DNA of 43,361 nt. Origin: Sanguibacter inulinus (lineage in GTDB: Bacteria; Actinomycetota; Actinomycetes; Actinomycetales; Cellulomonadaceae). Location: the NCBI RefSeq assembly GCF_013415325.1, contig NZ_JACBYE010000038.1, positions 1 to 43,361 of the forward strand. Direction: 5' to 3'. A program made the position numbers and the translations under genes. Positions 1 through 6,934 of this stretch are shown here, one piece after another. Position 1 is the stretch's first letter; each line of letters opens with the position of its first letter. The notes beneath the pieces are model-generated. The model was given only the letters and a program-made list of their open reading frames with translations, was not told the DNA's origin and ran no database searches.

Positions 1-104
1 CACGGGGGGTGTCTGAGTCACGGCACCACTATCCCAGGTGCACCCGTGCCGGTCGGCGACCCCGGCACGGCGAGTGTCCTCTCGTCGCAGGCCCGCGGTA
101 CGGA

Positions 105-110
105 TAACCT
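105..110 (+). promoter_or_regulatory. -10 element of a leaderless promoter for PNP
   Basis: TAACCT fits the TANNNT -10 pattern and ends six bases before the ATG at 117. The implied transcription start therefore coincides with the start codon. No Shine-Dalgarno sequence precedes the ATG. The same arrangement recurs before several other units in the window. Confidence 0.6.
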
Positions 111-116
111 CAGTCC

Positions 117-953
117 ATGACGACTTCTCCTGTCCCCCACCAGCCCGGCGCCGACGCCGACCCCTTCGAGAACGCCCGCGAGGCAGCGGCGTACATCGCG
201 CGCGCGACCGGCATCGAGTCGCACGACATCGCCCTCGTCCTCGGCTCTGGCTGGGGCGGCGCGGCGGACCTGCTCGGCGAGACCGTCGCCGAGCTCTCGA
301 GCGACGAGGTCCCCGGCTTCGGCAAGCCTGCCGTCGCAGGCCACGTCGGCACGCTGCGCTCGATCCGCATCGAGGCCACCGGCAAGCACGCGCTGGTCCT
401 CGGCTCCCGCACGCACCTCTACGAGGGCAAGGGCGTGCGCGCCGTCGTGCACGGCATGCGCACAGCCGCGGCTGCCGGCGCGAAGACCGCGATCCTCACC
501 AACGGCTGCGGCGGTCTGAACACCGACTGGACGCCCGGCACCCCGGTGCTCATCGACGACCATATCAACCTCACGGCGACGTCGCCGCTCGAGGGTGCGA
601 CCTTCGTCGACCTCACCGACCTGTACTCGAGCCGGCTGCGCGGGCTCGCCCACGAGGTCGACCCGACGCTGCCCGAGGGCACCTACGTCCAGTTCCCCGG
701 CCCGCACTACGAGACCCCTGCCGAGGTCCGCATGGCCGGGATCATGGGTGGATCGCTCGTGGGCATGTCGACGACGCTCGAGGCCATCGCCGCCCGCCAG
801 GTCGGCATGGAGGTCCTCGGGATCTCGCTCGTCACCAACCTCGCCGCCGGCATCAGCCCTGTGCCGCTGTCGCACGCCGAGGTCATCGAAGCCGGCCAGG
901 CCGCGGGTCCGCGCATCAGCGCGCTGCTGGCCGAGATCGTGAAGAAGATCTGA
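117..953 (+). CDS. punA: purine nucleoside phosphorylase (trimeric type)
   Basis: This enzyme cleaves purine (deoxy)nucleosides with phosphate to free base and (deoxy)ribose-1-phosphate in cytosolic purine salvage. At 278 residues it has the usual length of the trimeric PNP/MTAP family. Visible family motifs are LVLGSGWGG (phosphate loop, near residue 40), SRTHLYEG (phosphate and sugar contacts), LTNGCGGLN, FPGPHYETPAEVRM, the GMSTTLEA segment, and LVTNLAAGI where the base-binding Asn lies. The ATG is chosen because a TAACCT -10 sits six bases upstream, giving a leaderless message. The mutase gene begins one base after the stop region (953/955), so the two form an operon; the same deoD-pmmB pair occurs in M. 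tuberculosis. In principle it could be an MTA phosphorylase, but the salvage context favours PNP. Confidence 0.95.
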   Translation: MTTSPVPHQPGADADPFENAREAAAYIARATGIESHDIALVLGSGWGGAADLLGETVAELSSDEVPGFGKPAVAGHVGTLRSIRIEATGKHALVLGSRTHLYEGKGVRAVVHGMRTAAAAGAKTAILTNGCGGLNTDWTPGTPVLIDDHINLTATSPLEGATFVDLTDLYSSRLRGLAHEVDPTLPEGTYVQFPGPHYETPAEVRMAGIMGGSLVGMSTTLEAIAARQVGMEVLGISLVTNLAAGISPVPLSHAEVIEAGQAAGPRISALLAEIVKKI

Positions 954-954
954 C

Positions 955-2853
955 ATGACGAGCACCGACAGCACAGACAGCATCGACAGCACGAGCGGCG
1001 CGACGGGCGCGGACGCAGGCTCCGGCGCTGAAGACGTCGCCTCGCTCACCCGCCGGGTCGAGGCGTGGATCGCCGACGACCCCGACGCGTTCTCGCGCAA
1101 CGAGCTCACAGCGGTCCTCCAGACCATCCGCTCCGAGGACGAGACCGTCCGCGAGGCGGCCCTGGAGGACCTGCGCGACAGGTTCTCCGGGTCGTTGCAG
1201 TTCGGCACCGCCGGGCTGCGCGGTGCGATGCAGGCCGGGCCCAACCGCATGAACCGTGCCGTGATCCTGCGCGCCGCCGCAGGCCTGGCCGCCTACCTCG
1301 TCGACTCGCTCGGCGAGCAGGATGCCCAGCCTGATCACAAGCACGGTCTGCTGCACCGTCACGAGCCTGCGGCTCCGGCACGACCGAAGATCGTCGTCGG
1401 CTACGACGCGCGCCACAACTCCCACACCTACGCCCTCGACAGCGCCGCGGTGTTCACGGCTGCCGGTCTCGACGTGGTGCTGCTGCCCTCGGCGCTGCCC
1501 ACGCCTGTCCTCGCCTTCGCGGTGCGTCACCTCGACGCCGACGCCGGCGTGATGGTCACAGCGAGCCACAACCCGCCTGCGGACAACGGCTACAAGGTGT
1601 ACCTCGGCGGGCGCGCCGTCACGGGCTCGGGCCAGGGCGCGCAGATCGTGCCGCCCTTCGACGCTCTCATCGCGGCGAAGATCGCCGCAGCTCCGCCGGC
1701 TGTCCAGGTCCCCCGGGCCGAGGAGGGCTGGAGCATCGCCGGCCCTGAGGTCCTCACGGCCTACCTCGACGCCGTCGGCGCCCTCGCGGACGACACCGCC
1801 CCGCGTGACCTGAGCATCGTCGTCACGCCGCTGCACGGTGTCGGTGGTGCTGTCGTCGACCACGTCCTGCGGGCAGCCGGGTACCAGGACGTGTTCCTCG
1901 TGCCCGAGCAGGCCGACCCGGACCCGGCCTTCCCGACCGTCGCCTTCCCGAACCCCGAAGAGCCTGGTGCGATCGACCTGTCGCTCGCCTACGCGCAGAC
2001 CCTCGGGGCAGACCTCGTGATCGCGAACGACCCCGACGCCGACAGGTGCGCCGTGGCGGTCAAGGACCACCGTGCCGAGCAGGACTTCGCCACGAACTCC
2101 GGCGGTGACACAGGTCCTCGCGAGGGCTGGCGGATGCTGCACGGCGACGAGGTCGGGGCGCTCCTCGGGGAGCTCGTCGCCTCGCGGGAGACGAGCGGGC
2201 TGCTCGCCAGCTCGATCGTCTCCTCGCGTCTGCTCGGCCGGATCGCGGCTGCGCACGGTCTCGACCACGCGTCGACCCTCACGGGCTTCAAGTGGATCTC
2301 ACGCGTGGACGGTCTCGTCTTCGGCTACGAAGAGGCCCTCGGCTACTGCGTCGACCCGGGCACCGTGCGGGACAAGGACGGCATCAGCGCTGCCCTGCTC
2401 ATGGTCCAGCTCGCCGACAGGCTCAAGGCGCAGGGTCGCACCCTCGTCGACGCCCTCGACGACCTGGCCCGTGCGCACGGGCTGCACCTGACCGACCAGC
2501 TGTCGGCCCGGTTCACCGACCTCGCGCAGATCCCGCTGACGATGCAGCGCCTGCGCACGTCCCCGCCTGCCAGCCTGGCGGGGTCCGCCGTGATCGAGAC
2601 CGTCGACCTCTCCGACGGTGTCGACGGGCTGCCGCCGACCGACGGTCTGCGGCTCGTCGCCGAGGACGGCTCACGCGTCATCGTGCGCCCCAGCGGCACC
2701 GAGCCGAAGGTCAAGTGCTACCTCGAGGTGATCGTCCCGGTCGCCTCTGACGCGAGCGTCGACGAGGTCACCGAGGCGCGGCACACCGCAGCCGGACGGC
2801 TCCAGGCGATCCGCGCCGACATGTCGTCGGCGCTCGGGATCTCTCCGGCCTGA
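955..2853 (+). CDS. pmmB: phospho-sugar mutase (PmmB / PGM2-like, possible phosphopentomutase)
   Basis: This is an alpha-D-phosphohexomutase superfamily enzyme of 632 residues that moves a phosphate between C1 and C6 (or C5) of a sugar. The four signature loops are visible: the phosphoserine loop VTASHNPPADNGYK with Ser near residue 204, the metal loop NDPDADRCAVAV, the sugar-binding loop FGYEEALGYCVD, and the phosphate-binding RPSGTEPKVKCYLE near the C-terminus. The GYEEALGY form of the sugar loop is the PGM2/phosphopentomutase-like version rather than the GEMSGH form of hexose mutases. Its position directly after PNP suggests it converts (deoxy)ribose-1-phosphate to the 5-phosphate, which DeoC could use. 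The annotation as phosphomannomutase or phosphoglucomutase is equally conventional. A His-rich insertion lies near residues 122-140. A strong terminator follows. Confidence 0.9.
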   Translation: MTSTDSTDSIDSTSGATGADAGSGAEDVASLTRRVEAWIADDPDAFSRNELTAVLQTIRSEDETVREAALEDLRDRFSGSLQFGTAGLRGAMQAGPNRMNRAVILRAAAGLAAYLVDSLGEQDAQPDHKHGLLHRHEPAAPARPKIVVGYDARHNSHTYALDSAAVFTAAGLDVVLLPSALPTPVLAFAVRHLDADAGVMVTASHNPPADNGYKVYLGGRAVTGSGQGAQIVPPFDALIAAKIAAAPPAVQVPRAEEGWSIAGPEVLTAYLDAVGALADDTAPRDLSIVVTPLHGVGGAVVDHVLRAAGYQDVFLVPEQADPDPAFPTVAFPNPEEPGAIDLSLAYAQTLGADLVIANDPDADRCAVAVKDHRAEQDFATNSGGDTGPREGWRMLHGDEVGALLGELVASRETSGLLASSIVSSRLLGRIAAAHGLDHASTLTGFKWISRVDGLVFGYEEALGYCVDPGTVRDKDGISAALLMVQLADRLKAQGRTLVDALDDLARAHGLHLTDQLSARFTDLAQIPLTMQRLRTSPPASLAGSAVIETVDLSDGVDGLPPTDGLRLVAEDGSRVIVRPSGTEPKVKCYLEVIVPVASDASVDEVTEARHTAAGRLQAIRADMSSALGISPA

Positions 2854-2877
2854 CAGGACCGAGCTGGTGCACTGACA

Positions 2878-2919
2878 GCAGGAGGGGTGGGCGAGGAGAT
2901 ACTCGCCCACCCCTCCTGC
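2878..2919. terminator. strong hairpin terminator after pmmB
   Basis: A perfect 18-bp inverted repeat (left arm 2878-2895, right arm 2902-2919) with a GAGATA loop lies 25 bases after the pmmB stop and before the convergent DUF4352 gene. It can end transcription from both strands. It has no long U-tract, as is common in GC-rich actinobacteria. Confidence 0.85.
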
Positions 2920-2955
2920 CGTCTGCCCGCAGCCTCGCGACCACTGAGGGCATGC

Positions 2956-3666
2956 TCAGCCGAGCGCGACCGTGACGCCCCCGGAGAACGGGGAGTCGTG
3001 AAGCTCGACCGACACCGGTGTCGCGTCGGCGGGCACGTCGAAGACCACGATGCCGTCGACGGTGTTGCCCGGGTTGATGCTCGTGAGGAAGCTGTTCGAG
3101 TCGGGCAGGTAGATCGCCGCGCCAGAGTCTGCGGAGTGCGTGCGCCCCTGACCGTCGAGCAGCGTCTGCGAGCTCGCGTCGAAGAGCTGGGCCTCGTCGC
3201 CGACGTTGGTCACCGTCATGTGGACCAGCACGTACTGCCCCTGGGCCGTGACGCCGAAGAGGTCGTCGCCGATGCTCGGGACCCCTGCCTCGACGCTGGT
3301 CACGGTGAACTGCAGCTTGCCGTCCGCGACAGGTGTGCCGACGCCCGGAGCCGCCTCGGCGGGCGGGGCAGCCTCGGCGGGCGGAGCAGGATCTTCTCCG
3401 GGCGGGGCGTCCTGGGCCGGGGCAGCCGGCGAGGTCGTCGGAGCCCCTGCAGGAGCCGGGGCCCCGTCGCCGCCCCCGGCGAGCTGGGCGAGCACCACTA
3501 CGACGACCACCAGCAGGACGAGGCTGAGCAGCTTGTGGCGTCGGACGAAGCCCTTCTTCTTCGGTGCCGTGGCCAGCACGTACCCGGCCGGGACCTGGAC
3601 TGACGGGTACGGCCCCGGCCCCTGGGGGTGCTCGGGGGTCGGCTGGGAGCTGGGTGCTGCGGTCAT
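2956..3666 (-). CDS. DUF4352-domain membrane-anchored protein
   Basis: This is a 236-residue protein of unknown function. A Pro-rich cytosolic N-terminus (about residues 1-40) is followed by a KKKGFVRRHK basic stretch and one membrane segment (LLSLVLLVVVVVVLAQLAGG, about 45-65). A Pro/Ala-rich extracellular linker (about 70-105) then leads to a C-terminal domain with the TVTSVEAG...VLVHMTVTNVGDEAQLF pattern typical of DUF4352 immunoglobulin-like domains. Such proteins are widespread at the actinobacterial cell surface. The gene stands alone, converging on pmmB through the hairpin at 2878-2919 and diverging from the histidine kinase gene at 3838. There is no lipobox cysteine, so it is membrane-anchored rather than a lipoprotein. 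Confidence 0.75.
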   Translation of the reverse strand: MTAAPSSQPTPEHPQGPGPYPSVQVPAGYVLATAPKKKGFVRRHKLLSLVLLVVVVVVLAQLAGGGDGAPAPAGAPTTSPAAPAQDAPPGEDPAPPAEAAPPAEAAPGVGTPVADGKLQFTVTSVEAGVPSIGDDLFGVTAQGQYVLVHMTVTNVGDEAQLFDASSQTLLDGQGRTHSADSGAAIYLPDSNSFLTSINPGNTVDGIVVFDVPADATPVSVELHDSPFSGGVTVALG

Positions 3667-3825
3667 GACGGCCTCGTTCGTGTCGTGGGTGCTGGTGTGC
3701 CCCTATCCGACCGCTCCCGGCAGGTCGGTCGCATCGCCCGGTCGGGGCGTCCTGCAGCCCCGACCGGGTGAGGAACCACCCGCGACACCACCCACCCGGG
3801 CGACGACCACGTCGGTGCCCGGCCC

Positions 3826-3831
3826 TACGCT
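3826..3831 (+). promoter_or_regulatory. -10 element of a leaderless promoter for the histidine kinase
   Basis: TACGCT ends six bases before the GTG at 3838, and no Shine-Dalgarno sequence is present. The geometry equals that before PNP. Confidence 0.55.
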
Positions 3832-3837
3832 GACGCT

Positions 3838-5088
3838 GTGCCACCCACCGAGAAGCGCCCCGCCTCACCAGGAGCCTGGAGACCCGGCACCGTCGCGCTC
3901 CACGTCGTCCTCGTGGTCTTCGCGCTGGCCAGCATGCTCGTCGCCTCGTCGTACTCGGCGATGCCTCAACCGGCCTCGGGGCTGCGCCTCGCGTGGGCCG
4001 GTGCGGGGATGGTCCTCGGCACAGGGGTCGCGTCTCTCGTCCTGGTGCGCGGGCGCTATCCCGTCCTGGTCGCCGTGGTCGGCTCGATCTACGCCCTGCT
4101 GCTCCCAGGGGACTCCTTCGTGGCGCTCGTCGGGCTCGCGTCCGTCGTCGCCACGAGACCGAGACGTGAGGTGCTGGCCGTCGGAGGGCTCGTGACGCTC
4201 GCGACAGGCACCGCGGTGCTGCGCGACGCGTCGCGACCCGCAGCAGGACAGGTCTTCTCCTCGACGCAGCCCGGCGGGGAGGTCGTCGCCGCGCCGGTCT
4301 GGTCGCACGTGCTGGTCTTCGTCCTCGCCCTGGGCGTGGCTGTCGGCGTCGGGCTCTACCGACGGGCTCGCCGAGACCTCACCGAGGTGCGCGCTCAGAG
4401 CCGTGAGCAGGCACAGACCACCGAGCACCTGCGCACCGAGCTCACGCGCCAGGAAGAGCGAGACCTCATCGCCCGGGAGGTCCACGACACCCTCGCCCAC
4501 AGGCTCTCGCTCGTCTCCTTGCAGGCAGGAGCGCTCGAGGTGGTCGCTGCGGGTGACCCCGAGCTCCAGGAGGCCGCGAGCGCCGTCCAGGCGAACGCGC
4601 ACAGGTCGCTCGACGACCTCCGAGGGTTGATCGGGGTGCTGCGCGACCCGGCCTCGGCCCGGTCGGCGACCACGGAGCCGCCGGTCCAGCTCTCCCTCGA
4701 CGACCTCGCCGAGCTGCTCACCACGACGCGCGAGGCCGGCACCCCGGTCGTCGCGACAGTCGTGGTGAGCGATGCGACGTCGGCGAGCGCACCGTTCACC
4801 CACGCCGTCTACAGGATCGTGCAGGAGTCGCTCACCAATGCGAGCAAGCACGCCCCCAGCCTGCCGCTCGACGTCGCACTCACGGCGTCTGCGGCTTCAG
4901 GGCTGCACCTGCGCGTGTCGAACCCGCTCCCCCGCGAGGCACGAGCGGGCGGGGTGCCCGGGGCTGGAGCCGGGGTCACGGGGATCCACGAGAGGGTCCG
5001 CCTGCTCGGCGGACGCGCTCAGGTCGGGCCGCACGACGGACGCTTCGTCGTCGACGTCTGGCTGCCGTGGGTGGTGCACAGCGCCTGA
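3838..5088 (+). CDS. two-component sensor histidine kinase, NarL/DesK-type
   Basis: This is a 416-residue membrane sensor kinase. The N-terminal third has about five hydrophobic segments (residues about 20-37, 50-70, 74-105, 111-127 and 156-174) with almost no extracytoplasmic loop, so it probably senses a membrane or intramembrane signal. A coiled-coil stretch (about 178-205) leads to a HisKA_3 dimerization domain whose phosphoacceptor is His216 in REVHDTLAHRLSLVSLQ. The ATPase domain has the N-box ESLTNASKHA and the G-box GAGVTGIHERVRLLGG. The start is a GTG preceded by TACGCT, consistent with a leaderless message. Its partner is the response regulator 63 bases downstream, which has its own -10 element. 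The stimulus is unknown. Confidence 0.9.
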   Translation: MPPTEKRPASPGAWRPGTVALHVVLVVFALASMLVASSYSAMPQPASGLRLAWAGAGMVLGTGVASLVLVRGRYPVLVAVVGSIYALLLPGDSFVALVGLASVVATRPRREVLAVGGLVTLATGTAVLRDASRPAAGQVFSSTQPGGEVVAAPVWSHVLVFVLALGVAVGVGLYRRARRDLTEVRAQSREQAQTTEHLRTELTRQEERDLIAREVHDTLAHRLSLVSLQAGALEVVAAGDPELQEAASAVQANAHRSLDDLRGLIGVLRDPASARSATTEPPVQLSLDDLAELLTTTREAGTPVVATVVVSDATSASAPFTHAVYRIVQESLTNASKHAPSLPLDVALTASAASGLHLRVSNPLPREARAGGVPGAGAGVTGIHERVRLLGGRAQVGPHDGRFVVDVWLPWVVHSA

Positions 5089-5138
5089 CCCGTCGAGGGC
5101 CCGCACGGGTCTGTGCGCGGGTGAGTCCTCGCGCGGCC

Positions 5139-5144
5139 TAGCAT
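5139..5144 (+). promoter_or_regulatory. -10 element of a leaderless promoter for the response regulator
   Basis: TAGCAT ends seven bases before the GTG at 5152, without a ribosome binding site. It could let the regulator be made separately from the kinase. Confidence 0.5.
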
Positions 5145-5151
5145 GTGAGAC

Positions 5152-5817
5152 GTGATCCGCGTCCTGCTCGTCGACGACGACCCGCTCGTCCGCCGCTCCC
5201 TGCGCCAGATCCTCGACAGCGACCCCGGCATCGAGGTGGTCGCCGAGGCCGACGACGGTGACGCAGTCGTCGAGGCCGTGCAGGCGCACCACCCTGACCT
5301 CGTCCTCATGGACCTGCGGATGCGCCGTGTGCACGGCGTCGAGGCGACCGCCGCGGTCCGTGCCCTGCCCGGAGCACCCGAGGTGGTCGCGATGACGAGC
5401 TTCGGGGCAGACGAGCAGGTGCTGCGCGCCCTCGACGCGGGCGCCCGCGGGTTCCTGCTCAAAGACACCTCGCCGTCGGCGATCAAGGTGGCCGTGCACG
5501 ACGTCATGGCCGGAGACGCGTCGCTCTCGCCCGCCGTCGCGCGCTACCTGGTCGACCACGTGACGAGCGACCGCCACGGCCCTGTGCGCGACGGAGCCGC
5601 GGGCCGGCTGGCCGTGCTCACCGACCGAGAACGGCAGATCGCCCTCGGTGTGCACGCCGGACTCACCAACGACGAGATCGGGCGCCAGCTGTTCGTCAGC
5701 GGGGCGACCGTGAAGACCCACCTGAGCAACGTGCTCACCAAGCTCGACCTGGACGGTCGGGTCCAGCTCGCGATCCTCGTGGAGAGGTCAGGCACGGCTG
5801 CTGGTACGACGGGCTGA
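5152..5817 (+). CDS. two-component response regulator, NarL/FixJ family
   Basis: This 221-residue DNA-binding regulator is the cognate partner of the kinase at 3838. The receiver domain (about 1-120) has the acidic pair in VLLVDDDPLVRR, the phosphoacceptor Asp54 in LVLMDLRM, and the conserved Thr/Ser-containing AMTSF and Lys-containing FLLKD segments. The C-terminal LuxR-type helix-turn-helix (about 155-215) reads LTDRERQIALGVHAGLTNDEIGRQL followed by the recognition helix SGATVKTHLSNVLTKL. The start is a GTG with TAGCAT seven bases upstream. The last codons and stop form one arm of the shared convergent hairpin with the siderophore-interacting protein gene. Targets are not evident; no repeat shared with a neighbouring promoter was seen. 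Confidence 0.92.
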   Translation: MIRVLLVDDDPLVRRSLRQILDSDPGIEVVAEADDGDAVVEAVQAHHPDLVLMDLRMRRVHGVEATAAVRALPGAPEVVAMTSFGADEQVLRALDAGARGFLLKDTSPSAIKVAVHDVMAGDASLSPAVARYLVDHVTSDRHGPVRDGAAGRLAVLTDRERQIALGVHAGLTNDEIGRQLFVSGATVKTHLSNVLTKLDLDGRVQLAILVERSGTAAGTTG

Positions 5818-5869
5818 GGCCGCGGGGATGGGACGTCTCGGCGCCCGGTCGACCAGGGGCCTCAGCCCG
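5810..5869. terminator. bidirectional hairpin built from the ends of two convergent genes
   Basis: A 12-bp perfect inverted repeat, CGGGCTGAGGCC at 5810-5821 and its complement at 5858-5869, encloses 36 bases. Each arm contains the stop codon of one gene, with a Gly codon before it: the response regulator on the plus strand and the siderophore-interacting protein on the minus strand. It is probably a shared terminator. Confidence 0.55.
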
Positions 5870-6773
5870 CGAGCGCGGCGTCGTCGGAGTCGACGTCGGC
5901 CTTCCACGCTGCCTTGTCGCTGCGCCAGCCTTCTTCGGTGCGGCCACGCCGCCAGTAGCCGGAGGCGGAGAGCGCCGAGACCGGTACGTCTCGCTCGCCG
6001 CGCAGGAACCTGCGGATGTCTCTGACGAAGCCGGCGTCGCCGTGCAGGAACACCTGCGGGACGCCGGCCGGGAACTCCCACCCCGTCACGGCCTCGACGA
6101 GGGGTGAGTCCTCGGCGCCGGCCACCGCGTGACCGGCGACGCCTCGGTGCACCCAGGTGACGAGCGGGCCACCGTCCACGCTGGTCGCCGGCGACGTGAG
6201 CGGCAGCTCACCGTCGGGTCCGTCGACCTCGAGGAACACCTTGACGCGGGCTCCCGCAGGCATGGCCTCGAGGGCCGAGGCGATGGCGGGCAGAGCGCTC
6301 TCGTCCCCGACGAGCAGGTGCCAGTCGGCGTCGGCCGCCGGGGCGTACGCGCCACCCGGACCGAGCAGCGGCATCGGGTCGCCCGCCTGGGCCGAGGCCG
6401 CCCACGGTCCGGCGAGCCCGGTGTCGCCGTGCACCACGAAGTCGATCGCGAGCTCGCCCGCGGCGGCGTCGTACCAGCGGACCGTGTACGTGCGCTGCCT
6501 GTCCCGCTGCCCCTCGACCTCGGGCGGGAAGCAGAGCTTGACGTAGCGGTCGGTGAACTCTGTCGGGTCGAAGCCCGCCAGTCCTGGACCACCGAGCACG
6601 ACGCGCACCATGTGCGGGGTGAGACGCTCGGTGCGGACCACGACGGTCTGGGTCGGGACGCGGACAGGGCGGCCCTCACGGACCGGAGGCGTCACGGGCG
6701 CGTCGGTGGCCGTGACCGGCACCTGCGGCTCGCCGGATCCCGGCTGGCCCGACAGGGATGACTCTGCTGACAC
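5862..6773 (-). CDS. siderophore-interacting protein (NAD(P)H-dependent ferric-siderophore reductase family)
   Basis: This is a 303-residue cytosolic flavoprotein of the SIP/ViuB family, which reduces ferric siderophores to release iron. The N-terminal FAD-binding barrel (about 40-155) includes RTYTVRWYDAAAGELAIDFV, the RxYTxR flavin signature, and HGDTGLAGPWAASAQAGD. The C-terminal NAD(P)H-binding domain begins at about 165 with LLVGDESALPAIASALE and ends with a VRDIRRFLRGER region and a YWRRGRTEEGW motif typical of the family. The GTG start has a GGAGG seven bases upstream. Just above that lies a 19-bp sequence resembling an iron box, so repression by a DtxR/IdeR-type regulator is likely. 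No siderophore biosynthesis or uptake gene is nearby. Confidence 0.92.
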   Translation of the reverse strand: MSAESSLSGQPGSGEPQVPVTATDAPVTPPVREGRPVRVPTQTVVVRTERLTPHMVRVVLGGPGLAGFDPTEFTDRYVKLCFPPEVEGQRDRQRTYTVRWYDAAAGELAIDFVVHGDTGLAGPWAASAQAGDPMPLLGPGGAYAPAADADWHLLVGDESALPAIASALEAMPAGARVKVFLEVDGPDGELPLTSPATSVDGGPLVTWVHRGVAGHAVAGAEDSPLVEAVTGWEFPAGVPQVFLHGDAGFVRDIRRFLRGERDVPVSALSASGYWRRGRTEEGWRSDKAAWKADVDSDDAALAG

Positions 6774-6790
6774 GGTGATGCCTCCATCAG

Positions 6791-6809
6791 TTGACTAAGG
6801 CAACCCTAA
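6791..6809 (-). promoter_or_regulatory. putative iron box (DtxR/IdeR-family operator)
   Basis: On the minus strand the 19 bases read TTAGGGTTGCCTTAGTCAA. By eye 13 of 19 positions match the DtxR/IdeR consensus TTAGGTTAGCCTAACCTAA. The site lies 17-36 bases before the GTG of the siderophore-interacting protein, just above its GGAGG, a typical place for iron repression. Confidence 0.6.
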
Positions 6810-6865
6810 CCCCGGAATCGCTCTCGGGGTGCAGCGATCTCGCTCACGTGGCTGCGCGCCCCGAG

Positions 6866-6904
6866 CTGTGCACCCAGGCTGTGCACTCAGGCTGTGCACC
6901 CCGG
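6866..6904. repeat. three tandem 13-bp units (CTGTGCACNCNGG)
   Basis: Units at 6866-6878, 6879-6891 and 6892-6904 read CTGTGCACCCAGG, CTGTGCACTCAGG and CTGTGCACCCCGG. The third forms the left arm of the terminator hairpin of the lyase gene. The repeat lies between the lyase end and the start region of the siderophore-interacting protein gene. Confidence 0.8.
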
Positions 6905-6927
6905 GCTGGAGGCCCGGGGTGCACAGC
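6891..6927 (-). terminator. hairpin terminator of the rhamnogalacturonan lyase gene
   Basis: Sixteen paired bases (6891-6906 with 6912-6927) enclose a TGGAG loop. On the minus strand this lies just after the lyase stop at 6935. The arm carries the same TGTGCAC core as the upstream tandem repeat. Confidence 0.8.
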
Positions 6928-6934
6928 GGCGTGG

